Source: Lachnospiraceae bacterium (GTDB taxonomy: Bacteria > Bacillota > Clostridia > Lachnospirales > Lachnospiraceae). Taken from it: 64,000 nt of DNA. The notes beneath the pieces are model-generated. The model saw only the letters and a list, made by a program, of their open reading frames with translations, searched no databases and was not told the DNA's origin. This document shows, piece after piece, positions 51,661-59,675 of the stretch. The DNA lies in NCBI GenBank assembly GCA_024681775.1, contig JAILAF010000069.1, forward strand, positions 1 through 64,000. Reading direction: 5' to 3'. Position 1 is the stretch's first letter; every line of letters starts with the position of its first letter. The translations under genes and the position numbers were made by a program.

Positions 51661-51720
51661 AGATTTCCTTTCCTCCCCCGTTTATTCGGGCATAAAAACG
51701 CTCAGTTTCAACACATTACC

Positions 51721-51749
51721 ATTATATTGCCTTCTTTTGCGCCTTGCAA
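51721..51749 (-). promoter_or_regulatory. Strong predicted promoter of the DUF4214 protein gene
   Basis: TTGCAA (51744-51749), 17 nt, perfect TATAAT (51721-51726) on the minus strand, with a leader of about 55 nt. Confidence 0.65.
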
Positions 51750-51838
51750 CGGGCGCGCGTTTCCTTTTTTATAGTATTTTAAGGAATTGATAGAAATTTT
51801 TGTGCGAAGTGAGGCGGGAAAACCGAAACCCCGAACGC

Positions 51839-51868
51839 AAAAAGGAGAGCATCCATACGATGCTCTCC
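51839..51868 (-). terminator. Intrinsic terminator of the VTC-DUF4956-Cthe_2159 operon
   Basis: GGAGAGCATC-GTATG-GATGCTCTCC, a perfect 10-bp stem, followed by TTTTTG on the minus strand, 20 nt past the stop at 51889. Confidence 0.92.
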
Positions 51869-51888
51869 TGTCGAAATGCCTATCTCTA

Positions 51889-54048
51889 TTATCCTTGATG
51901 TCCTCTGCCGCCGAAGCCCTGTCCGGAAGAGAATCCTCCAAAGGAGGTGCCTTCCCCATTGGTGATCGCGGAAAGGGTAACCTCAGTGCTCATACTCCCC
52001 GCGGTCACGGTGACGGTCTGTCCGGTCTGAAGATCCGGACTGCTGAAGACCACACTGTTGCCGCTCTTTGCCGCGGTGTGGGTAAAGAGCTCGGCACCGC
52101 TTTCATCCGTGACGGTGATGGTATCCCCTGCCGCGTAGGAGCCCTCCAGAACCACCGCAAAGGACACCTGGGCGGAATCCTCCCCGAAGCTTTCCATCAT
52201 TCCGGAGCTTCCCAGCGCCAGCACGGTGCCGCCGGAGATCACCAGCTCACCGCCGCTCTCGGTGCCGGAGTCCAGAGATCCGTTGCCGCTGTCCGACGGG
52301 CCGTCCACGATGACGGTGCCGCCATAAATCTGCAGGTCGCCATTGGAATCCAGGCCGTCACCGCCTGCATTGACATAGACATTACCGCCGTAGATGGCAA
52401 GACATTGCAGGGATTTTTCAGACGATTCCGCTTCGGATGTCGTCTGATCGGGGGCAGCCTCCTCCTGCGAGGCCGCATTTTCCTGCGCAGCTGTGGCTCC
52501 CTGCGCAGTCGCATCTCCCCGGGCGGTTCTTCCTCCGCCCATCGCATTCCCGAAGAACGCATTGGTACTGCTTCCGCCGCCGGCGTTCATTCCATCGTCG
52601 GATGCGGTGACACTGAGGTTACCGTCGTACACATTGATATAATAGCCCTCGATGCCTTCGTAACTCTCAGTGATCAGGACATCACCGCCGCGGATCTCCA
52701 CGGTGTCGTCCGCATGAATGGCGTCGTCTCCGGTGGCGATCTCCAGGGTGCCATCCTTGATGATGACGGTATCCGCGTGCACCGCATCATCGGCGCTGTT
52801 CAGGGTGATACTGCCGCCGGATAGAGTGATGGTGCCGCCTGCCTTCAGGCCCTTGTAGCTGTCAGATTCTTCCTCGGTGGTCTCCCCTTCCGCACCGGTC
52901 TCCTCCGTCAGACCACTGTCTGCAGACTCTCCGGGCATCTCACCCATTTCGGGCATCTCACTGTCTGTGGGCATCTCGGGGAGCTCTCCCATCTCCGGCA
53001 TCTCACCGTCCGCGGGCATCTCGGGGCGCTCTCCCATCTCCGGCATCTCACCGTCCGTGGGCATCTCGGGCATTTGACTCCCGTCAGACAGACTGTCATT
53101 TTCAGAGGTGCCATCGGTGGATCCCGCATCGGCATCCCACATGCCTCTGCCGCGTCCACCGCCAAAGCCGCCGAAGCCGCCCATCATTTCTTCCGTATGG
53201 GCCGCTCCGTTTTCCGATCCGTCGCCTGTGGTGATGGCAAAGGTCCCTCCGCTGACGGTCAGGTCCGCTTCGGCCTGGATCCCGTCATGGGCCGCCGTGA
53301 TGGTAAAGTCTCCGCCGCTGATGAGGATGCAGCCGTCCTCATCCTTGGACTTGATGCCGTCATTTCCGGCGGTCAGGTCAAAGGTACCGCCCGAGATCTG
53401 CACGGAGGTTTTTCCCATGAGCGCATTTCCTTCCGCATTTACCGTCAGAGCACCGTCCGTGATCATCAGATCACCGGTGCTCTTGATGCCGTGTCCTGCG
53501 GAAGCGGTAACGGTTAAGGATCCTGCGCCGTTCACCGTCAGATCACTCTTCGCATAGACTGCCGCATCCAGATCTGCCGCCACAGCCTCCTCACTGTCCA
53601 GATCCGACACATAGATCGCATTTTCGGACCCTTCCGCCAGGGTGAGGATCACCTTTTGCGCGGCGTTCACCTGGATGGCCGGGCCGCCGGAATTCGTGAT
53701 CTCCAGACCGTTCAAAACGATCCGGGCGGACCCGGAGGTGAGCTCCACGATGATCTGCTGCTCCGTCAGGGTCCCGGACAGGACATAGGTATTTCCCGTC
53801 ACGATATAGAGATTTCCATCCACAAAGAGATTGGAGGATGCCTTGACGCTTAAGGGATCGTCAAAATCGATCACCACTGCGCTGCTCTCGTCCCAGGAAG
53901 GATCCGCGTCCTCCTCCGAAAGGGTGTTTTCCTCCTCCGCTGCCGCCTTCAGTCCCAGCTTCTCCGCGTTCATGAGCACGCCCGTAAATGCCAGGGTGAG
54001 GACGGTGATCACAATACATACGATATTGATCCATTTATGATTGATCAT
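51889..54048 (-). CDS. Membrane-anchored carbohydrate-binding beta-helix protein (Cthe_2159/DUF4353-like)
   Basis: 719 residues. One N-terminal helix (about 8-27) is followed by repeating strand motifs such as GLEITNSGGPAIQV, GHGIKSTGDLMITDG, GNDGIKSKDEDGCILISGG, HDGIQAEADLTVSGG, DDAVHADTVIIKDG and GDGLDSNGDLQIYGG. These are typical of the Cthe_2159 pectin-binding family. Two low-complexity inserts interrupt it: Pro/Glu/Met repeats (about 325-380) and an Ala/Gln/Glu stretch (about 505-535). It ends in a beta domain and a Gly-rich tail. It is the last gene of the VTC-DUF4956 operon; AGGAG precedes the ATG. Confidence 0.85.
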   Translation of the reverse strand: MINHKWINIVCIVITVLTLAFTGVLMNAEKLGLKAAAEEENTLSEEDADPSWDESSAVVIDFDDPLSVKASSNLFVDGNLYIVTGNTYVLSGTLTEQQIIVELTSGSARIVLNGLEITNSGGPAIQVNAAQKVILTLAEGSENAIYVSDLDSEEAVAADLDAAVYAKSDLTVNGAGSLTVTASAGHGIKSTGDLMITDGALTVNAEGNALMGKTSVQISGGTFDLTAGNDGIKSKDEDGCILISGGDFTITAAHDGIQAEADLTVSGGTFAITTGDGSENGAAHTEEMMGGFGGFGGGRGRGMWDADAGSTDGTSENDSLSDGSQMPEMPTDGEMPEMGERPEMPADGEMPEMGELPEMPTDSEMPEMGEMPGESADSGLTEETGAEGETTEEESDSYKGLKAGGTITLSGGSITLNSADDAVHADTVIIKDGTLEIATGDDAIHADDTVEIRGGDVLITESYEGIEGYYINVYDGNLSVTASDDGMNAGGGSSTNAFFGNAMGGGRTARGDATAQGATAAQENAASQEEAAPDQTTSEAESSEKSLQCLAIYGGNVYVNAGGDGLDSNGDLQIYGGTVIVDGPSDSGNGSLDSGTESGGELVISGGTVLALGSSGMMESFGEDSAQVSFAVVLEGSYAAGDTITVTDESGAELFTHTAAKSGNSVVFSSPDLQTGQTVTVTAGSMSTEVTLSAITNGEGTSFGGFSSGQGFGGRGHQG
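52930..53075 (-). repeat. 45-bp in-frame tandem repeats coding a Glu-Met-Pro-rich segment
   Basis: Units of about 15 codons read like GEMPEMGERPEMPAD, GEMPEMGELPEMPTD and SEMPEMGEMP. DNA identity between units is high, so they probably arose by recent slippage and may vary between strains. Confidence 0.75.
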
Positions 54049-54086
54049 AAGCTTCTCCTATGATGGGGATCCGGGTCCGCCATCCG

Positions 54087-54755
54087 TCAGGTATACTCGC
54101 CGTTGTAGCTCACCAGCACGGCGCTTTCCACATGTTCCTTTTCCGACAGAGCCGTCACAAAAGAGGTGTCATCGCTCTTCAGACGCAGCTCGTAAGTGAT
54201 CTCCAGGCTGCCCCTGCGGACGGTCTTGCTCTTCAGCACCAGGCGCTCCGCATTTGCCTTCAGGTAATCGGTCACAGCCTTCTCCGCGGATGCGTCATCC
54301 AGGTTCAGGACTGCGATGTAGGGCTTCACATAGGTCTTGCGGTTTACGAAGACCAGCAGGATCAGGCCGATGACCACGCTGCCGAGAACGGCCAGAGGGA
54401 TCAGTCCTGCTGCCAGCACGATACCGACCGCGATGGACCAGAAGAGAAAGGCGATGTCCAGGGGATCCTTGATGGCGGTACGGAAACGAACGATGGAAAG
54501 GGCACCGACCATACCTAAGGACAGGACCACGTTGGAAGTGACTGCCAGGATGACCAGGGTGGTGATCATGGTCAGGGCAATGAGGGTGACTCCAAAGCTG
54601 GGGGAGTACATCACGCCCTGGTAGGTTTTCTTATATACAAAGAAGATAAAGAGTCCGACGCAGAAGGCCAGCACCAGGGCGATGACCATGTCGAGTACGC
54701 TTACGCTTGTCACGTTCTCCAGAAAGCTGGATTTAAAGATATCACTGAATGTCAT
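54087..54755 (-). CDS. DUF4956 family membrane protein
   Basis: 222 residues with four hydrophobic helices (about 20-42, 54-76, 100-117, 118-138). The conserved SLGMVGALSIVRFRTAIKDPLDIAFLFWSIAVG is the core of DUF4956. A soluble alpha/beta tail follows (YIAVLNLDDASAEKAV). Function is unknown, but this family is habitually coded next to VTC-domain proteins. GGAGG precedes the ATG, 38 nt after the VTC gene. Confidence 0.9.
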   Translation of the reverse strand: MTFSDIFKSSFLENVTSVSVLDMVIALVLAFCVGLFIFFVYKKTYQGVMYSPSFGVTLIALTMITTLVILAVTSNVVLSLGMVGALSIVRFRTAIKDPLDIAFLFWSIAVGIVLAAGLIPLAVLGSVVIGLILLVFVNRKTYVKPYIAVLNLDDASAEKAVTDYLKANAERLVLKSKTVRRGSLEITYELRLKSDDTSFVTALSEKEHVESAVLVSYNGEYT

Positions 54756-54793
54756 TTTGTTTTCCTCCGTTTTTTACTTGTGCTGTACGGCGC

Positions 54794-55465
54794 TCATTCA
54801 AAGATCCGGCATGCCGCGTATTTTGAAAAGGCCGTAGCCTTTGTATCCTTTACCTGCACGATATCCCTCACGATGTCCGGCAGGTAATTGTCCCATTTGA
54901 CTTCCAGGATGATGGTGTCCGGTGAGACTGGCACCGTTACGGCTTTGGGATTCAGGAAGTCGATGCACCGCATGCCACTGCGGATGTGGTGATCCAGGGT
55001 GACTCTCACGTTCCCGGCGGGGTAGGTGAATGGATCTCGTACGTAATCCACGATGGTCCTGGGCCGCAGCCCTTCCTCCATGGCCCGGAAGAGCTCCCGC
55101 ACCAGGGGCTCCGGATGTTCTCTCATCCATTCCGTATCTCCCCGGATCAGTCTCTCGCATTCCTCCTTTGTCAGAGGTGCGGACTGTTTGAAACAGGTGT
55201 CCACCCGTTTGCTCTTTTTTTCCAGATGTATGACGGACGTGTCATGATTGTAAAAACGGATCCGGTATTTGTCCCGGTCTCTGACGCCGTCCAGTTTTTC
55301 CCGCAGCGCCTTGTCGTCTAAGTCGTCAAAGTAGAGGCTTCTGATGAAGTACTGTCCGTCCGCTCCCACGTGGGCATCCTGTTTCAGGACTGCCCGGAGT
55401 CTGGTCCGGAGCTCGTAATAATCCGACAGGCTGATGGGGTGTTTGATCTCGTGTCTTCCCTGCAT
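54794..55465 (-). CDS. VTC-domain (polyphosphate polymerase-like) protein
   Basis: 223 residues: MQGRHEIKHPISLSDYYELR, IRSLYFDD, KYRIRFYN, HLEKKSKR, RTIVDYVRDPF and LEVKWDNYLPDIVRD. These basic and acidic residues line the tunnel of the VTC/CYTH-like fold that makes polyphosphate from ATP in yeast Vtc4. Bacterial copies beside DUF4956 may do this or act on another nucleotide. AAGGAG lies 6 nt before the ATG. First gene of the three-gene operon. Confidence 0.87.
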   Translation of the reverse strand: MQGRHEIKHPISLSDYYELRTRLRAVLKQDAHVGADGQYFIRSLYFDDLDDKALREKLDGVRDRDKYRIRFYNHDTSVIHLEKKSKRVDTCFKQSAPLTKEECERLIRGDTEWMREHPEPLVRELFRAMEEGLRPRTIVDYVRDPFTYPAGNVRVTLDHHIRSGMRCIDFLNPKAVTVPVSPDTIILEVKWDNYLPDIVRDIVQVKDTKATAFSKYAACRIFE

Positions 55466-55558
55466 ATCGCACTCCTTTCCGGTTGATTTTCTGCATCATA
55501 GCATAGAAAATCGCGCTGTGCGGATTTTCACGGAATTGTCACACAGAGTCTCCGAAGC

Positions 55559-55590
55559 GTTCACAAACTGAACTTTAACCGTTCACAAAC
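55559..55590. repeat. Direct repeat GTTCACAAAC upstream of the VTC operon
   Basis: Two exact copies of GTTCACAAAC (55559-55568 and 55581-55590) with a 22-bp period, about 100 bp upstream of the VTC start. The period, two helical turns, would suit a regulator dimer. Confidence 0.55.
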
Positions 55591-55610
55591 AATCCAGACC
55601 AGACTACGGG

Positions 55611-56027
55611 CCCTGTGTATCTGTGATTCCCGCATTTAGGGCCATTCCAGGTTCACAGTCACGGGCTCCGTGTATCTGTGATCCCCTCATATCAGACCAA
55701 ATCGGGGATCGCAGATCACGGAGCCCTTCGGTTTCTATGCTCTGAGTTATTCGTATGGTTGCAAACAGGCTGCAGGGCGGCAAAAACCGCAGGGGCCGAT
55801 TTGACCTGATATGAGGCCACTGCGGTATTTTGCAACTCTGCAGCCGTGAGAGCTACGAAAACAGGCTGAGGGACAGCAAAAACCACAGGGGCCGATTTGG
55901 TCTGATATGAGGCCACTGCGGTATTTTGCAACTCTGAAGCCGTGGGAACTACGGAAGCAGGGGTCAAATGCTGCTGGGGCCGATTTGGTCTGATATGAGG
56001 CCACAGCACATTTGAACACTGCTTCCG
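55611..56027. repeat. Tandem array of long hairpins with a shared 17-nt loop
   Basis: Hairpin B (55663-55726) has a 23-24 nt near-perfect stem around TCATATCAGACCAAATC (55687-55703). Hairpins C (55768-55845), D (55864-55941) and E (55952-56027) carry the reverse complement, GATTTGGTCTGATATGA, at their tips (55798-55814 with two changes, 55894-55910, 55982-55998). In those three the loop is closed by GGCC/GGCC. Stems differ between copies but keep pairing, for example CGGAAGCAG/CTGCTTCCG in E and GGCTGCAG/CTGCAGCC in C. A degenerate hairpin A (55611-55665) precedes them. No credible gene is present. It lies between the glmM terminator and the VTC operon. Confidence 0.85.
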
Positions 56028-56039
56028 AAAAATCTCACG

Positions 56040-56073
56040 AAAAAAGGGAGGAGCCTCTGGAGGCTCCTCCCTT
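56040..56073 (-). terminator. Intrinsic terminator of the cdaA-cdaR-glmM operon
   Basis: GGGAGGAGCC-TCCAGA-GGCTCCTCCC, a perfect 10-bp stem, with six T on the minus strand, 24 nt past the glmM stop. Confidence 0.95.
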
Positions 56074-56096
56074 GCAATGAACATCTATGTATCGTC

Positions 56097-57446
56097 TTAG
56101 AACATCACGTCCTGAATCAATGTAGCCAGCTTCTGGGCCTCCTCCGTGATCACCTTCTGATCCTTGCCCTCGATCATGACCCGTACCAGAGGCTCCGTTC
56201 CGGAGGGTCGGATCAGGACTCTGCCTTCTCCTGCGAACTTCTCCTCCAGCGCCTTGATGGCCTCGGAGATCTCCGGATACTCCATGTACTTTTCCTTCTT
56301 GTGGTTGGCAACGGGAGCATTCACCAGTGCCTGGGGCAGGACCTCCATGACCCCTGCCAGCTCCGAGAGAGGCTTGCCGGATTCCACCATGACCTGCAGC
56401 AGATGCAACGCGGAAAGCAGGCCGTCGCCGGTGGTATTTTCATCCAGGAAGATGATGTGCCCGGACTGCTCGCCTCCCAGGGAGGCGCCGATCTCCTTCA
56501 TGCGCTCCAGCACGTAGCGGTCGCCCACCGTGGTGCGCTCCAGGCTGATGCCCTTTTCCTGACACATGAGAGAGAATCCCAGGTTGCTCATGACGGTGGA
56601 TACGATGGTATCCCCCTTCAGCTTTCCCTGTTCCTTCATATGGAGACCGATGATGGCCATGATCTGGTCGCCGTCCACCACATGTCCCTGCTCATCCACC
56701 GCCAGGAGTCTGTCGGCGTCGCCGTCGAATGCGAGACCCACCGCAGCCTTTTCATAGACGACTCTGGCCTGGAGCTCTTCCATATGCGTGGAGCCGCAAT
56801 TGGCATTGATGTTGGATCCGTCGGGATGATTGTGGATGGGCACCACGGTGGCACCGGCCTTCTCCAGGGCTTCCACATTGGTATAGAAGGAAGCACCCTC
56901 GGCACAGTCCACCACGATCTTCAGGCCGGAGAGATCCACGCTGACGGCGCGGACGGAATGATTGATGTAGGCGTCCTTGGCATCCAGACGGGTCTTTACC
57001 CTGCCCACGCCGGGCCCCAGAGGGAACTGGATATCCGCCATATTGTTGCGGATGTGATACTCGATCTCATCCTCCATCGCATCCGGCAGCTTAAAGCCGT
57101 CCGCATCGAAAAACTTGATGCCGTTAAATTCCACCGGATTGTGGGAGGCAGAGATCACCACCCCCGCATCCATCATGTATTTCCGGGTGAGGTACGCCAC
57201 CGCAGGGGTGGGGACCACACCCACATAGACACAGTTGGCACCCACGCTGCAGGCTCCCGCCATCAGCGCATTCGCCAGCATATCCCCGCTGGCTCTGGTG
57301 TCACATCCCACCATAATGGTGGGCTTGTGCTTCTGCTCCTTGGTCAGGACATAGGCTCCCGCCTGTCCCAGCTGCATTGCGAGTAAGGGTGTCAGTTCCT
57401 CGTTGGCGATGCCTCTTACGCCGTCTGTTCCGAATAATCTTGCCAT
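56097..57446 (-). CDS. glmM: Phosphoglucosamine mutase
   Basis: 449 residues. LFGTDGVRG, active-site SASHNP (99-104) with phospho-Ser101, the metal loop DGDADR (241-246), GEQSGH and a C-terminal RPSGTEPLVRVM. It converts glucosamine-6-phosphate to glucosamine-1-phosphate for peptidoglycan. It is third in the cdaA-cdaR-glmM operon, where c-di-AMP synthesis is tied to wall precursor supply; GlmM binds and inhibits CdaA in studied Firmicutes. GAGG precedes the ATG. Confidence 0.97.
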   Translation of the reverse strand: MARLFGTDGVRGIANEELTPLLAMQLGQAGAYVLTKEQKHKPTIMVGCDTRASGDMLANALMAGACSVGANCVYVGVVPTPAVAYLTRKYMMDAGVVISASHNPVEFNGIKFFDADGFKLPDAMEDEIEYHIRNNMADIQFPLGPGVGRVKTRLDAKDAYINHSVRAVSVDLSGLKIVVDCAEGASFYTNVEALEKAGATVVPIHNHPDGSNINANCGSTHMEELQARVVYEKAAVGLAFDGDADRLLAVDEQGHVVDGDQIMAIIGLHMKEQGKLKGDTIVSTVMSNLGFSLMCQEKGISLERTTVGDRYVLERMKEIGASLGGEQSGHIIFLDENTTGDGLLSALHLLQVMVESGKPLSELAGVMEVLPQALVNAPVANHKKEKYMEYPEISEAIKALEEKFAGEGRVLIRPSGTEPLVRVMIEGKDQKVITEEAQKLATLIQDVMF

Positions 57447-57469
57447 GGTTTTTCCTCTTAAAAGACCTG

Positions 57470-57496
57470 CTCCCCGGAACGGATGCTCCCGGGGAG
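57470..57496 (-). other. Hairpin between cdaR and glmM
   Basis: CTCCCCGG (57470-57477) pairs with CCGGGGAG (57489-57496) in the 73-nt gap. No long T-run follows, so it is more likely a processing or attenuation element than a full terminator. Confidence 0.4.
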
Positions 57497-57519
57497 AGGG
57501 TATTTTCCTAATGTATGGA

Positions 57520-58800
57520 TCAGTGTCTGCGATCTTCCTTCACGACCACCACCCGGACGCGGGTCTCTTCCACCTGCCCCAGTCCCTCCGGCAGGGCCAG
57601 CTCCAGGGGCATCTCATAGGTGCCCTCCTCCAACTCGGTCAGGCCCTCCTCCAGCAACCACGCACCGATGTCGATGGTGCCGGTGAGATTGCTGTAATCA
57701 AAGGTCTCGAAATCCGTGTCCAGCCCGGAGATCAGGACGCTGAAATTCCCACCTGCGGTGGTGACGGAAAAGCCCTCCGGCACATTCTCAAATCCCAGAA
57801 TGGACTGGGAGAAGGTAAAGCTGCGATACTCCAGCGCCTGGATAGGGAAGGTGATCTGCACCATACCGTCGTACCCGTCCTCCGCCAGAGAGATGTTGGC
57901 GGGCAGGTACTGATCCAGGTCCACATTGACGATCACATCCTCCGTCGCTCCGGTCAGATCCACGGGATCGGTGATGTTGATCTTGGAGTAATTCTGGATC
58001 CGGGAAGCGGAGCCTGCAACCCGCACGACTGCGGGCTCGATGATCACCTCACCGGTGTATCGGAAGCCGCTTGCGGGAGTGCCGGTGGCGGAGGCGTAGA
58101 TGCTCACCTCCTTGGTGGAAAGAATCTCCACGCTGACCCGGACGTAATCCGTCTGTTTTTGCACATTGCTGAGGTTCAGCTCGTTTCCGTCCGCATCCAG
58201 GAGGGTCACCTCCATGTTGGCAGTCATGTTGCTGGATGCCTCGGACACATCCACGACGACACAGGATCGGCGGACCATGTTCACTGCCGACTGGGGGCCG
58301 GAGATCTCGATCAGGTTCTGGTCCAGGGTGACGGAGCTGTATTTATAGCCTTCCGCCACTTCGCCCACGATACTGGCACTCAGCGGAACATACTTCGTGG
58401 CCTTGTCCTCCACATGGAGCCGCACAGCTTCGATATTGGCAGTTGCGGAGTAGAATTGATCGTCCGTATTCAAATGGCAGTTGATGGCCACGGTATTGAT
58501 ATCCGTGAGCTTGCTCAGATCCGCTTCCGCCACGATGTTGGACTCGTTCAGGCTGTCCAGGACGCTCCTGGGGGCCTTGATGGTGACCCGGACCGTGTCC
58601 GTATTGTCCATGACCTCATACACCTTGCCCTGCTCGCTCAGGACCTGGGCGTTGGTGAAAACCACCTTGATGTTGGAGTAGGTCTTGCTGTCCGTAGGGT
58701 CACCGGCCTGGACCACGATGAACCAGATCAGGCAGGCCAGCAGGAGGGAGATCAGCTTCAGACCCAGATTGTCGAAAAAGAGACTCTTCAGTTTCTTCAT
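57520..58800 (-). CDS. cdaR: CdaR/YbbR-domain regulator of diadenylate cyclase
   Basis: 426 residues. One N-terminal membrane helix (about 12-31, KLISLLLACLIWFIVV) is followed by four YbbR repeats outside the membrane, such as TVRVTIKAPRSVLDSL, YSSVTLDQNLIEISGP and GFRYTGEVIIEPAVVRVAG. It modulates CdaA activity. Its ATG overlaps the cdaA stop by 4 nt. Confidence 0.94.
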   Translation of the reverse strand: MKKLKSLFFDNLGLKLISLLLACLIWFIVVQAGDPTDSKTYSNIKVVFTNAQVLSEQGKVYEVMDNTDTVRVTIKAPRSVLDSLNESNIVAEADLSKLTDINTVAINCHLNTDDQFYSATANIEAVRLHVEDKATKYVPLSASIVGEVAEGYKYSSVTLDQNLIEISGPQSAVNMVRRSCVVVDVSEASSNMTANMEVTLLDADGNELNLSNVQKQTDYVRVSVEILSTKEVSIYASATGTPASGFRYTGEVIIEPAVVRVAGSASRIQNYSKINITDPVDLTGATEDVIVNVDLDQYLPANISLAEDGYDGMVQITFPIQALEYRSFTFSQSILGFENVPEGFSVTTAGGNFSVLISGLDTDFETFDYSNLTGTIDIGAWLLEEGLTELEEGTYEMPLELALPEGLGQVEETRVRVVVVKEDRRH

Positions 58801-59669
58801 GCTTTCTTCTGACGCCTCCTTCCGATCCTCCGGCTGTGCTCCTCCTCATCCTCGGGCTTTAAGAGCAGCTCGCCGAGGCGGGTGCGCAGCACATCCGAAG
58901 TAACATTTCTCTCCAGCAGGCCGTCTACTGCCAGGGCCATGCGCCCCGTCTCCTCGGACACGATGACGGTGACGGCATCGGTCTCCTCGGACACGCCCAG
59001 GCCCGCTCTGTGCCTGGTGCCCAGTTCCTTGCTGATAGAGGTGTTGGTGGACAGATGGAGGTAGCAGGTGGCAGAGGCGATGCGGTTGCCCCTGATGATG
59101 ACGGCACCGTCATGCAGCGGTGTATTTTTCTCAAAGATATTGATGAGGAGCTGATTGGTGACGGCGCCGTCCACGGTGATGCCGGTCTCCTCGAAGCTCT
59201 GAAGGGTCTCCCTGCGCTCGATGACGATGAGGCTTCCGGTACGGACCTTGGCCATCTCGGAGCAGGCCTTCACGATCTCATTTATGGTGGCAGGAGTGAT
59301 CTGCTCCGTATCCTTGACGGTGTTCAGACTGAAAAAGGCACCGATGATCCTGTTTTTCCCAAGGTCCTCCAGGGCCTTGCGGATCTCGGGCTGCAGCACC
59401 ACGATGAGGGCGATGACGGCAAAGGACAGGACGTTCCTGGCCAGCCAGAGGATGGTGGTCATGTGCAGGAAATCCGCCAGAATCAACAAAACACCAATGA
59501 CAAGAAGACCCCGCAAAAGGGCCCACGCCTTGGTGTTTTTCATCCATTTCAGGATAAAGTACAGCATGGCGGCGATGATGAAGATTTCCACAATATCCAT
59601 CACACCCACCGTTGCGCCGTAGATGTTGAAATTTTTCAGAACATCCTTGATCTGATCCAGTCCCTGCAT
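58797..59669 (-). CDS. cdaA: Diadenylate cyclase CdaA
   Basis: 290 residues. Three N-terminal membrane helices (about 23-40, 50-68, 78-93) and a DAC domain with DGA (187-189) and RHR (219-221), the ATP-binding signatures. It makes c-di-AMP, which controls osmolyte and wall homeostasis. It starts 6 nt after the preceding membrane protein gene with only a weak GGAA site, implying coupling. Confidence 0.97.
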   Translation of the reverse strand: MQGLDQIKDVLKNFNIYGATVGVMDIVEIFIIAAMLYFILKWMKNTKAWALLRGLLVIGVLLILADFLHMTTILWLARNVLSFAVIALIVVLQPEIRKALEDLGKNRIIGAFFSLNTVKDTEQITPATINEIVKACSEMAKVRTGSLIVIERRETLQSFEETGITVDGAVTNQLLINIFEKNTPLHDGAVIIRGNRIASATCYLHLSTNTSISKELGTRHRAGLGVSEETDAVTVIVSEETGRMALAVDGLLERNVTSDVLRTRLGELLLKPEDEEEHSRRIGRRRQKKA

Positions 59670-59675
59670 TTTCCG

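Noticed and set aside
55611..56027. CRISPR-like array
   Set aside because: The conserved part is only 17 nt and lies in hairpin loops. Intervening sequences are self-complementary rather than unique spacers, one unit is inverted, and no cas gene is near.
55716..56084. Open frame of 122 codons on the minus strand with repeated AELQNTAVASYQ-like peptides
   Set aside because: It starts inside the glmM terminator, has no ribosome binding site, and its repeats are just the DNA of the hairpin array. A second frame over the same bases is equally open.
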